A stretch of DNA of 64,000 bases from Maricaulis sp048269565 (GTDB lineage: Bacteria > Pseudomonadota > Alphaproteobacteria > Caulobacterales > Maricaulaceae). The notes beneath the pieces were generated by a model. That model was not told the DNA's origin and searched no databases. It saw nothing but the letters and a program-made list of their open reading frames with translations. Below, one piece after another: positions 36,267 through 44,603 of the stretch. The stretch spans positions 200,464 through 264,463 of the forward strand of contig NZ_JBLXIK010000004.1 in the NCBI RefSeq assembly GCF_048269565.1. The letters run 5' to 3'. Both the position numbers and the translations under genes were made by a program. Numbering within the stretch: the first letter of the stretch is position 1; each line of letters opens with the position of its first letter.

Positions 36267-36893
36267 TCAGGCCTTCCAGCGGCCGACATGCGCGCGCGGC
36301 CGCGGCCGCTCCACGACCTCCTCGGTGGCAGTGCCGATATAGATATAGCCGGCAATGCGCTCGCCGGATCGCAGGCCGAGTGCGTCCTTGATGTCGGGAT
36401 CAAAGGCATACCATTCCGTCAGCCATTGCGCGCCAAAGCCCATCGCCGAGGCGGCAATCAACAGGTTCTGGCATACCGCGCCGGCCGACAATTCCTGCTC
36501 CCAGACCGGAACCTTGTGGTCTTCGGTCACGGTCGAGATGACGGCAATCACCAGCGGCGCGCGCTCGAGGCGCTGTTGCTCGAAGCTGATCTGATCGGCG
36601 GTGGCGCCCGGATTCTTGACCGCCCAGACCTTGCTCATGATGGTGCCGAAACTGCTGCGCGCCTCGCCTTCGAACAGGATGAAGCGCCAGGGGGCCAGCT
36701 TGCCATGATCGGGGACGCGTGCTGCGATTCCCAGCAAATGCTCGACCTGATGCGCATCCGGTCCCGGTGACGACAGACAGATCGCCGGGGTCGAGCGCCG
36801 CCGGGTCAGCAGGGCCAACGTGTCCGGGCTGGCGTGCGATGACGCCAGGCGCTCACCGGGCACGGGGAAATCACGGGAGATCTTGTCGTTCAT
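36267..36893 (-). CDS. Nitroreductase family protein (YdjA-like)
   Basis: A 208-residue FMN-dependent oxidoreductase. LLTRRRSTPAICL and GIAARVPDHGKLAPWRFILF are the FMN-binding segments of the YdjA/RutE subgroup, and QNLLIAASAMGFGAQWLTEW is the conserved C-terminal helix. It probably reduces nitro compounds or quinones with NAD(P)H; the natural substrate is unknown. It is divergent from the TetR gene, with 118 bases between. Confidence 0.88.
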   Translation of the reverse strand: MNDKISRDFPVPGERLASSHASPDTLALLTRRRSTPAICLSSPGPDAHQVEHLLGIAARVPDHGKLAPWRFILFEGEARSSFGTIMSKVWAVKNPGATADQISFEQQRLERAPLVIAVISTVTEDHKVPVWEQELSAGAVCQNLLIAASAMGFGAQWLTEWYAFDPDIKDALGLRSGERIAGYIYIGTATEEVVERPRPRAHVGRWKA

Positions 36894-37011
36894 CGGGGGG
36901 CCTCATGGCGGTGGGAGAGAATGTCGCTTTGACGTTTGGGCTCTGGGATCGTTATATCGGTCAGGTAAGCATGTAGCCACGCCCCGTTGATACGGGAGGG
37001 AAAGTGTACGG

Positions 37012-37653
37012 ATGACTGTGGAAATTGCCATTGAGGATGACACGCCGGCAGATCGTCGCCGCCGCAAGGTACGCGATGCGATCATTGATGCCGCCGAGGT
37101 CATTTTCTCCGCCGAGGGCGAAGAAGGCATCTCCATGCGCCGGCTTGCCGAGTCGATCGATTACAGCCCGGCGGCGATCTACAAATACTTCTCCTCCAAG
37201 GACGATCTGTTCGAGGCGATTCGGGAAACCTTTTTCGAACGCCTGATGGAACGCATCAATGGCGCCCGGGAGGAGGGCGGTGATACGCCCAGCCTCTGTG
37301 CCCGCTGCATGCGTGCCTATATCGAGACCGGGATCGAAGAGCCCAATCACTACATGATGGCCTTCTATTCGGGCAAAAAGATCGAACCGCACGCCCATGA
37401 CGAGCAGGACATCGCCTTCCAGGCCGAACATGCCCTTGTCGACATGATCGAGGCGGGCATGGAGCAGGGCGTGTTCCGGTCCGTCGACCCCAAGCTTGCC
37501 TCCAAGAGCGTCTGGGCCAGCCTGCATGGCCTGACGACGCTGATGGTGTCGATGGAAGGCTTCCCGGCGGGCATGCCTGGCTCGGAACATGTCACCGCCG
37601 ATGCGGTGATCGATTTCCATACCGACATGATCCTGCGCGGGCTGCGAGCGTAG
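37012..37653 (+). CDS. TetR-family transcriptional regulator
   Basis: A 213-residue regulator whose N-terminal helix-turn-helix (VRDAIIDAAEVIFSAEGEEG, ESIDYSPAAIYKYFSSKDDL) fits TetR. The C-terminal ligand domain resembles the WHG/TetR_C_33 type (MMAFYSGKK, KSVWASLHGLTTLM). A palindrome of the expected kind follows at 37673-37695 before the RND efflux genes, so it is probably their repressor. Confidence 0.9.
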   Translation: MTVEIAIEDDTPADRRRRKVRDAIIDAAEVIFSAEGEEGISMRRLAESIDYSPAAIYKYFSSKDDLFEAIRETFFERLMERINGAREEGGDTPSLCARCMRAYIETGIEEPNHYMMAFYSGKKIEPHAHDEQDIAFQAEHALVDMIEAGMEQGVFRSVDPKLASKSVWASLHGLTTLMVSMEGFPAGMPGSEHVTADAVIDFHTDMILRGLRA

Positions 37654-37672
37654 CGCATAGCAGCTATGCAAA

Positions 37673-37695
37673 AAAAGTGAACACTGTTCACTTTT
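37673..37695. promoter_or_regulatory. 23-bp palindrome before the RND efflux operon, probable TetR operator
   Basis: AAAAGTGAACA and TGTTCACTTTT are perfect 11-base inverted arms around a single C, located 20 bases after the TetR stop and 55 bases before the membrane-fusion gene start. The core TGAACA-C-TGTTCA recurs in reverse orientation at 31849-31861. Confidence 0.75.
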
Positions 37696-37750
37696 CAAAC
37701 GCTATTTGACGCCCTATATGAAGCTGTAACGTCACAGCGAGGGTGGGCAT

Positions 37751-38890
37751 ATGTCCGGAACAAGTCGGCGACTGGGTGCAAGAACGGGGGTGGTGCTGGC
37801 CGCCATCTGCGTGGCCATACTGGTCTTCGGGGTCTCGTCCCTGCGTGCGGAAGCGACACTGAGCATCAATCCGCCTGCACCATTGCCCGTCTCCGTGGTC
37901 ACCGCCGATTATGACGGCGATGCCCGTATCGAGGAATTCTTCCCCGGCCTGATCCTGGCCCGCCGCCAGAGCGCGCTTGGCTTCGAGCGCGGCGGCCGCA
38001 TCGATGCCATTCATGTCGATGTCGGCGACCGGGTCGAGGCAGGCCAGGTCATCGCTGTGCTCGACACGCGTGCGGTGCAGGCCCAGGTCGCAGCCGCCGA
38101 CGCCCAGACGTCGGAGGCTGCAGCCCAGACCGCACTCGCCGCCGAGACCGAGGCGCGTCAGGAACAATTGCTCGAACGCGGCCATATCTCTCAGCAACGC
38201 CTTGACGAGGTGCGCACCACCACCCGCGCCGCCCGCGCGCGCCAGGCCGCGGCTGCAGCGGCGGCCAATGCGCTGCGGATCGAGCTCGATCTGTCCATCA
38301 TGACGGCGCCCTTTGACGGTGTTGTCACCGCGCGTCTCGCCGATGAGGGCGCCATCGCTGCGCCGGGCCAGGCCCTGCTGGAACTGGTTGAAAGCGACTC
38401 GCTGGAAATCCGTGTCGGCCTGCCGCCACTGCTCGCGGCGCGGCTGGAGCCGGGGCGCGACTATCCCTTCATCGCCGATGGCGAGCCGATGACGGCCCGC
38501 TTCCGCGCCTCGACCGGCGTGGTTGATCGCCAGACCCGCACCGTGACGGCGCTGTTCGACATTGAATCCGGCCCGGCTGCGGCCGGCCAGGTCGTGCGCC
38601 TGTCCATGGCGACACCGATCGAGGCGGAAGGCTTCTGGGTTCCCACCTCTGCCCTCGCCGAGGGGCGGCGTGGTTTGTGGACCGTCTATGTCCTCAATGA
38701 GGACGGGGCCGGTTACCGCCTTGAGGCCCGCGTTGTCGAGACCGTCCGCATCGAGGCGGACCGGGTCTTCGTGCGCGGCACGGTCGCCGATGGCGAGCTG
38801 GTGTTGGCATCGGGTATCCAGCGCATCACACCCGGCCAGAGCGTGCTGCCCGCCGTTGAGGGCGAGCTGATCGAGGCGCGCGCGCAATGA
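37751..38890 (+). CDS. RND efflux membrane fusion protein
   Basis: A 379-residue periplasmic adaptor with an N-terminal membrane anchor (residues 12-32), a biotinyl-lipoyl-like half motif (GGRIDAIHVDVGDRVEAGQVIAVLDT), an alanine/glutamine-rich coiled-coil hairpin (about residues 110-165), the second lipoyl half (IMTAPFDGVVTARLADEGAIA) and beta-barrel and membrane-proximal domains. It should link the RND pump to an outer-membrane channel encoded elsewhere. Its stop overlaps the next gene in an ATGA. Confidence 0.92.
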   Translation: MSGTSRRLGARTGVVLAAICVAILVFGVSSLRAEATLSINPPAPLPVSVVTADYDGDARIEEFFPGLILARRQSALGFERGGRIDAIHVDVGDRVEAGQVIAVLDTRAVQAQVAAADAQTSEAAAQTALAAETEARQEQLLERGHISQQRLDEVRTTTRAARARQAAAAAAANALRIELDLSIMTAPFDGVVTARLADEGAIAAPGQALLELVESDSLEIRVGLPPLLAARLEPGRDYPFIADGEPMTARFRASTGVVDRQTRTVTALFDIESGPAAAGQVVRLSMATPIEAEGFWVPTSALAEGRRGLWTVYVLNEDGAGYRLEARVVETVRIEADRVFVRGTVADGELVLASGIQRITPGQSVLPAVEGELIEARAQ

Positions 38891-41800
38891 GCACGATCTT
38901 CTTCCGCTATTCCCGGCTGACCATCCTGGCCGTCATCCTGCTGGTTGCGGCCGGCATGGGCGCCTTCATGTCGCTGGGCCGCCAGGAAGATCCCTCACTG
39001 GTCGAACGCTTCGGCGTTGTCGTCACGGCCTTTCCCGGCGCTTCGGCGGAACGGGTCGAGGCGCTGATCACGGCGCCGCTCGAGGACTCCATTCACGAGC
39101 TGGCCGAAATCAACGAGACCAGTTCGACCTCGCGCTCGGGCATTTCCATCATCCATCTGCGTATCCGCGAGGATCTCAGTGCCACCCAGGTCGACCAGGC
39201 CTGGACCCAGATCCGCGAACAGGTGGAGAGCGTGCGCACCGCACTGCCTGCCGGCTCCATGGCCCCTGATGTGCGGCGGCAATATCTCGGCGCCGCGACC
39301 ATGATTGTTGCCCTGTCCTGGGGTGATGAGGGCACGGAAAACCTGCCAATCCTCTCGCGCCTCGCAACCGATCTCGAGAACCGGCTGCGCAATATGGCCG
39401 GCACGGAAGAGACCGCCATTTTCGGCGAGGTCGAGGAAGAGATCCGCATTATCGCCGATCCCGACACCTTGGCGGCGCTCGGCCTGAGCGTGGCCGATGT
39501 CGCACGGCTGACCGCCAGCGCCGACGCCAAGGCACCGGCTGGTGAATTGCGCTCGGACACGGTCGACCTCAATGTCGAGATCGCCGGAGAATTCAACAGT
39601 GTCGACCGCATTCGCGCCATCGCGCTCGGGCAGGGGCCGGACGGCTCCTTCATCCGCGTCGGCGATGTCGCCGATGTCGAGAAGGGCGCGCGCAACCCCG
39701 TCGAGGCGATGGCCACCACGGACGGGCGCCGCTCGGTCTTCGTCGCCGCCTATCTGCAGCCGGAATTGCGCGCCGATCTCTGGTCGCTCGATGCCGACGC
39801 GCTGGTGGCCGAATTTGCCGCCTCGGTGCCCGGCGTGCGCGTCGAGACCCTGTTCCGCCAGGGCGATTATGTCGCCTCGCGCCTCAATGGTCTGGCGCAG
39901 AATCTCGGTTTTTCGGCGCTGATCGTCTTTGCCGTGCTCTTCCTGATGATGGGCTGGCGCGCCGCGCTGGTCGTCGGTTCGGCGCTGCCGCTGACCGTGC
40001 TGGCAGCGCTGCTGCTGACGCGGATCTATGGCGAGCCCTTGCACCAAATGTCGGTCACCGGCCTGGTCGTCGCGCTCGGCCTGCTGATCGATAATGCCAT
40101 TGTCGTGGTTGATGAATACCGGCTGTTCCGCGCCCGCGGTCGCGCGCCGGTTGATGCGCTGGACGCGTCGCTGAAGCATTTGTTCGCGCCGCTGCTGGCC
40201 TCGACCATGACGACCATCTTCGCCTTCGCCCCGATCGCGCTGATGCCCGGTGCGGCGGGCGAGTTCATTTCGATGATCGGGATTTCCGTCATCTTTGCCG
40301 TCGGTTCCTCCTTCATCCTGGCGATGACCGTGGTGGGGGCCTTTGCGGCCTGGTTCGACGATGCCGGTGCCGGCGAGGAGCCCAAGCGTTTCTGGCGTCA
40401 CGGCATGGGCGCCGGTCCGCTGGCACCGCTCTACCGCAATATGCTCGACACGATCACGGCGCGGCCCTGGGTCGGGATCGGGGCCAGCCTGTTGCTGCCG
40501 ATCGCCGGCTTTGCAGCCGCCTCGACCCTGCCGGTGCAGTTCTTTCCGCCGACCGATCGCGACATGTTCCAGATCGAGCTGGAATTGCCGTCCTCGGCCT
40601 CGATCGCCGAGACCGCGCGCCAGACCGAGCGGGCCCGGGCCATCATCGAAAGCTATGAGGGCGTTGAACATGTTTCCTGGGTGATCGGCCAGAGCGGGCC
40701 GCGCACCTATTACAATGTCGTCGGCAGCCGTTCGGGCATGCCCAACTATGCCGCCGGTTTCGTGCACACCAGCTCGGCCGCAGCGACGCACCGCATCCTG
40801 CCGGCGCTGCAGCGTGAAATGCTCAACGCCTTTCCGCAGGCGCGTTTTCTCAGCCTGCCCTTCGAGCAGGGCCCGCCAATCCCGGCGCCGATCGAACTGG
40901 TGCTGGTCGGTCCGGAACTGACCGAGCTCAACCGGCTGGGCAATGAAATTCGTGCCGTGCTGGCAACAACCCCGACGGTGACGCACACGCTGGCCCTGCT
41001 TGAAATGGGCGAGCCGGTGGCCCGTATCATGGCCGATGAAGCGTCGGCCGAACTCTCCGGCATGCGCCTTTCCGAACTCGCCGACCGTTTGCGCGGCGAT
41101 CTGGACGGGGTCGTCGGTGGCAGTGTCCTGGAAGGTGTCGAGGAACTCCCCGTTCGCGTCATCACCCGGGACGACAGGCGATCCAACCTCGCCTCTGTCG
41201 CCGGCGCTCCCCTGACGTCCCGTGGCGGCGATATCTTCGCCGCGCCGGTTTCAGCGCTGGGCGAGATGACGCTGGCGCCGCAGGTCTCGGTAATCCCGCA
41301 TGAGGATGGCCGCCGGGTCAACACGATCTATGGCTATCTGGAGCCCTATACCCTGCCGGCTCCGGCGCTGGAGCATTTCTTCACCGCGCTCGACGCCGCC
41401 AATATCGCGCTGCCGCCGGGCTATGAGCTGCAGATTGCCGGCGAGGCCGCCGAGCGCGGCAACGCCATGGCCGATCTGCTCAGCACAGCCGTGCCGCTGC
41501 TGGTGCTGATGATCGGCTCGGTCGTGCTCGCCTTCAACAGTTTCCGCTATGCCGCCATCATCCTGGTCGTGGCTGTCCTGTCGGTCGGGCTGGCGATGTT
41601 CGGGGTCTGGCTGTTCGGCACCCCGCTGGGCTTCAATGCCATTGTCGGATCGATGGGGCTGATGGGATTGTCGATCAATGGCGCGATTGTCGTGCTCTCG
41701 GCCCTGCGCACCAATCCCGCCGCCGTCGCGATGGAGCCGGGCGCGGTGCAGGAAACGGTGGTCGATGCGACGCGCCACATCATTTCGACGACGCTGACAA

Positions 41801-42030
41801 CGATTGGCGGTTTCGTGCCGCTCTTGCTATCGGGCGATGCCTTCTGGCTGCCCTTTGCCGCGGCGATGGTCGGCGGCGTTGCCGGTTCGGCGATCCTGGC
41901 GCTGGTCTTCGCACCCTCGGCCTTTGCCCTGCTGGCCCGCTTCGAGGACCGCAAGCGCCGCATCAAGGAGAAGATCCGCAACTACAAGCAAAGACGCGAT
42001 GGCTTGATGCCGGGGGTCGAACAGGCCTAG
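38887..42030 (+). CDS. RND efflux pump inner-membrane transporter (AcrB-like)
   Basis: A 1047-residue resistance-nodulation-division transporter with twelve predicted membrane segments and two large periplasmic domains. TM4 carries LGLLIDNAIVVVDE (Asp402, Asn403) where AcrB has two aspartates, and TM10 has MGLSINGAIVVLS (Asn931) where AcrB has the relay lysine, so the canonical proton relay is altered. It starts in an ATGA overlap with the fusion protein. The substrate is probably a hydrophobic toxic compound; the TetR gene just upstream is the likely regulator. No outer-membrane factor gene is nearby. Confidence 0.92.
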   Translation: MSTIFFRYSRLTILAVILLVAAGMGAFMSLGRQEDPSLVERFGVVVTAFPGASAERVEALITAPLEDSIHELAEINETSSTSRSGISIIHLRIREDLSATQVDQAWTQIREQVESVRTALPAGSMAPDVRRQYLGAATMIVALSWGDEGTENLPILSRLATDLENRLRNMAGTEETAIFGEVEEEIRIIADPDTLAALGLSVADVARLTASADAKAPAGELRSDTVDLNVEIAGEFNSVDRIRAIALGQGPDGSFIRVGDVADVEKGARNPVEAMATTDGRRSVFVAAYLQPELRADLWSLDADALVAEFAASVPGVRVETLFRQGDYVASRLNGLAQNLGFSALIVFAVLFLMMGWRAALVVGSALPLTVLAALLLTRIYGEPLHQMSVTGLVVALGLLIDNAIVVVDEYRLFRARGRAPVDALDASLKHLFAPLLASTMTTIFAFAPIALMPGAAGEFISMIGISVIFAVGSSFILAMTVVGAFAAWFDDAGAGEEPKRFWRHGMGAGPLAPLYRNMLDTITARPWVGIGASLLLPIAGFAAASTLPVQFFPPTDRDMFQIELELPSSASIAETARQTERARAIIESYEGVEHVSWVIGQSGPRTYYNVVGSRSGMPNYAAGFVHTSSAAATHRILPALQREMLNAFPQARFLSLPFEQGPPIPAPIELVLVGPELTELNRLGNEIRAVLATTPTVTHTLALLEMGEPVARIMADEASAELSGMRLSELADRLRGDLDGVVGGSVLEGVEELPVRVITRDDRRSNLASVAGAPLTSRGGDIFAAPVSALGEMTLAPQVSVIPHEDGRRVNTIYGYLEPYTLPAPALEHFFTALDAANIALPPGYELQIAGEAAERGNAMADLLSTAVPLLVLMIGSVVLAFNSFRYAAIILVVAVLSVGLAMFGVWLFGTPLGFNAIVGSMGLMGLSINGAIVVLSALRTNPAAVAMEPGAVQETVVDATRHIISTTLTTIGGFVPLLLSGDAFWLPFAAAMVGGVAGSAILALVFAPSAFALLARFEDRKRRIKEKIRNYKQRRDGLMPGVEQA

Positions 42031-42055
42031 AGCGCACCCGATGGAGGCGCGAAGC

Positions 42056-42646
42056 ATGACCAAGACACGAGGTCCCTGGACCATACATGACGAGCGGACC
42101 GTGTTTGAAAGCCCCTGGATGCAGGTGCGCGAGTTTGACGTTACCCGGCCGGATGGCAAGCCCGGCGTCTATGGTGTCATGTCGCCGCGCAATCTGGCGC
42201 TGGCGATCTTGCCGGTTCATGCCGACGGCACCATCACCCTGGTCGGCCAGCACCGCTTCCCGCTTGATCGCTATAGCTGGGAGATTCCCGAGGGCGGCGG
42301 TCCGCTTGGCGAGGACGCGATGGACGGCGCCCGGCGCGAGCTGAAGGAGGAGACAGGCCTCGCCGCCGATCACTGGCACGAGATCCTGCAACTGGACCTG
42401 TCCAACTCGATCACCGACGAGCGCGCGATCGGTTATCTGGCGACCGGATTGCACCCCGGCGAGCCGGAACCGGAGGGCACGGAAGTCCTGCTGACGCGTA
42501 GCCCACACTTTCTTGATGCCCTCGATGAGGCGATGTCGGGCCAGATAACCGACGCATTAACGGTGGCGATGTTGTTGCGCGCTTACTATATGGCCCAGCA
42601 AGGCCTGTTGGCGGCAGGGCTTGCCGATGTCATGCTACGCCGCTGA
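42056..42646 (+). CDS. NUDIX hydrolase (ADP-ribose pyrophosphatase-like)
   Basis: A 196-residue NUDIX hydrolase with a full box GGGPLGEDAMDGARRELKEETGL fitting Gx5Ex7REUxEExGU. The preceding YSWEIPEGG is typical of the ADP-ribose/nucleotide-sugar branch. The ATG at 42056 follows GGAGGCGCGAAGC, so the ATG at 42041 in the Shine-Dalgarno region is rejected. It is 25 bases after the RND gene and might be on the same transcript. Confidence 0.9.
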   Translation: MTKTRGPWTIHDERTVFESPWMQVREFDVTRPDGKPGVYGVMSPRNLALAILPVHADGTITLVGQHRFPLDRYSWEIPEGGGPLGEDAMDGARRELKEETGLAADHWHEILQLDLSNSITDERAIGYLATGLHPGEPEPEGTEVLLTRSPHFLDALDEAMSGQITDALTVAMLLRAYYMAQQGLLAAGLADVMLRR

Positions 42647-42661
42647 AGGCAGGAGAGAGTG

Positions 42662-43483
42662 ATGTCACTGAGCCAGGCCAATGCCCCCATCGCAGCGCGG
42701 ACCGGAATCCAGGCCGTCTGGGCGCGACTGCGCGTCGAAGCGGCTGCCGCGGCAGCGGAAGAGCCGATCCTCGCCAGTTTCCTCAATGCGGCCGTGCTGC
42801 GCCATGACGAGTTTTCCCATGCGCTGGCCTATTGCCTGGCCAGCAAGCTCGCCGATGCCCAGCTTGATGCCATGCTGGCGCGCGATGTCGCCGAGGCAGC
42901 GCTCGCGGGCGATCCGGGCATCGTCGACCAGGCGATTGCCGACATGGTGGCGGTCGAGGAGCGCGACCCGGCCTGCAAGAGCGTGCTGCAGCCCTTCCTC
43001 TATTTCAAAGGCTATCAGGCGCTGCAACTGCACCGCATTGCCCACTGGCTGTGGAGCGAGGGGCGGCAGAACCTGTCCTTCCACCTGCAAAGCCGGGTGT
43101 CGGAGCGGTTCGGTGTCGATATCCATCCCGCCGCCAAGATCGGGCAGGGGGTGATGATCGACCATGCCACCTCCGTCGTGATCGGCGAGACCGCCGTGGT
43201 CGGTGATGATTGCTCGCTGCTGCACGAGGTGACGCTGGGCGGCACCGGCGCGGCGCATGAAGATCGCCACCCCAAGGTCGGGCGCGGCGTGCTGATCGGG
43301 GCCGGCGCCAAGGTGCTCGGCAATATCGAGATCGGCGATCATGCCCGTATCGCGGCCGGTTCGGTGGTGCTCAAATCAGTGCCCGCCGGCTGCACCGTCG
43401 CGGGCGTGCCGGCCAAGGTGGTCGGCAATTGCTGTCCGCAGCCCGCGCAGAGCATGGACCAGAGCATCCCTGACGGGAAATAG
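42662..43483 (+). CDS. cysE: Serine O-acetyltransferase
   Basis: Acetylates L-serine with acetyl-CoA to O-acetylserine for cysteine synthesis. The 273-residue protein has the N-terminal helical SATase domain (VWARLRVEAAAAAAEEPILASF) and a C-terminal left-handed beta-helix (GVDIHPAAKIGQGVMIDHATSVVIGETAVVGDDC; HRHPKVG-like HEDRHPKVGRGVLIGAGAKVLG). The ATG at 42662 after AGGAGAG is preferred over a GTG one codon earlier. It follows the NUDIX gene by 15 bases. Confidence 0.96.
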   Translation: MSLSQANAPIAARTGIQAVWARLRVEAAAAAAEEPILASFLNAAVLRHDEFSHALAYCLASKLADAQLDAMLARDVAEAALAGDPGIVDQAIADMVAVEERDPACKSVLQPFLYFKGYQALQLHRIAHWLWSEGRQNLSFHLQSRVSERFGVDIHPAAKIGQGVMIDHATSVVIGETAVVGDDCSLLHEVTLGGTGAAHEDRHPKVGRGVLIGAGAKVLGNIEIGDHARIAAGSVVLKSVPAGCTVAGVPAKVVGNCCPQPAQSMDQSIPDGK

Positions 43484-43602
43484 CGCCGCTCGTCTGCGTT
43501 CGGCGCGCCGCGGGCGCGAATCAACGCAGGCATCGCACTGGACGCGCCCCCCCTGCATGGGCTTATTTGTCGCCAATTCGAATCCCCGACCGGAGAGATA
43601 CC

Positions 43603-43827
43603 GTGAACAAGAACATGACCGCAGTCGAAGCCGCGAAACTGCAACGCTTCCTGCGCACCAAGCTGCACCCGGACATGGCCGTGCAATGCCGCAACCGTCC
43701 GGACGAATGCGCCGAGATCCATATCGGTGACGAGTGCCTCGGCGTCGTCGCCAAGGTGATCGACGAGGGCGAGACCTCCTATTCCTTCGAGATCACCATC
43801 CTGGACATTGATCTGGAAGAGCTTTGA
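43603..43827 (+). CDS. DUF3126 family small protein
   Basis: A 74-residue acidic protein (KLQRFLRTKLHPDMAVQCRNRPDECAEIHIGDECLGVV; ending DIDLEEL) of the alphaproteobacterial DUF3126 family, whose function is unknown. The start is a GTG after CGGAGAG at a good distance; an internal ATG at 43615 is possible. Its TGA overlaps the TTG start of the downstream ABC ATPase, which is unusual for an otherwise free-standing family and implies coupled expression. Confidence 0.85.
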   Translation: MNKNMTAVEAAKLQRFLRTKLHPDMAVQCRNRPDECAEIHIGDECLGVVAKVIDEGETSYSFEITILDIDLEEL

Positions 43828-44603
43828 TCGAGCCGTCGACGACCGTTCTTGAGGCGCGCCAGGTCACCAAGACCTATCCGGGCGGTGTCGAGGCGGTTGC
43901 CGGCGTTGATCTGACGCTGCAGCGCGGCCAATTGCTGGCCCTGGCCGGCGCATCGGGCTGCGGCAAGACCACAATGCTCAAACTGATCAACCGCCTGGAG
44001 GAGACTTCGGGCGGTTCGATTCTGTATGAGGGCGAGGATATTGCCGGCCTCGATGGCGTCACCCTGCGCCGCTCGATCGGCTGGGTGATGCAGGGCGATG
44101 GCCTATTTCCCCATTATACCGTGGCGGAAAATGTCGCCATCGTGCCGCGCCTGCTCGGCTGGGAGGCGGGGGCAATCGAGATCCGCGTGCGCGAGATGCT
44201 CGAGCTGGTCCGCCTCGATCATGACGCGTTCGCCGACCGCTATCCCGACGCCCTCTCGGGCGGCCAGCGCCAGCGCGTCGGCTTTGCCCGCGCCCTGGCC
44301 GGCAAGCCCGATCTTCTGTTGATGGATGAGCCCTTCGGCGCGCTCGACCCGATCACGCGCGACGGACTGCAGCAGGACTTCATGGCGCTGCAGGCCCGGC
44401 TCGGATTTTCCGCCCTGATGGTCACGCATGACATGGCCGAAGCCCTGATCATGGCCGACACGGTCGCGGTGATGCGCGCCGGGCTGATCGTGCAACAGGG
44501 CAGCCCGGGCGAACTGCTCAAATCGCCGGCCGATGACTATGTCGCCGATCTGCTCGAAACCCCGCGCCGCCAGATGCGCCGGATTGCGGAGCTGGAGGCA
44601 TGA
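43824..44603 (+). CDS. ABC transporter ATP-binding protein, quaternary amine (OpuCA/ProV-like)
   Basis: A 259-residue ATPase with Walker A GASGCGKTT, signature LSGGQRQRVGFARAL, Walker B LLLMDEPFGALD and the H-loop VTHDMAEAL. The lack of C-terminal CBS domains makes it a short form of OpuCA. It starts with TTG in a TTGA overlap with the DUF3126 gene and ends in an ATGA overlap with the fused permease gene. With that partner it should form an uptake system for glycine betaine, choline or a similar osmolyte. Confidence 0.9.
   Translation: MIEPSTTVLEARQVTKTYPGGVEAVAGVDLTLQRGQLLALAGASGCGKTTMLKLINRLEETSGGSILYEGEDIAGLDGVTLRRSIGWVMQGDGLFPHYTVAENVAIVPRLLGWEAGAIEIRVREMLELVRLDHDAFADRYPDALSGGQRQRVGFARALAGKPDLLLMDEPFGALDPITRDGLQQDFMALQARLGFSALMVTHDMAEALIMADTVAVMRAGLIVQQGSPGELLKSPADDYVADLLETPRRQMRRIAELEA

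Noticed and set aside
38995..40986. 663-codon minus-strand open frame
   Set aside because: Antisense shadow of the RND transporter gene; composition is low-complexity and no motif is present.
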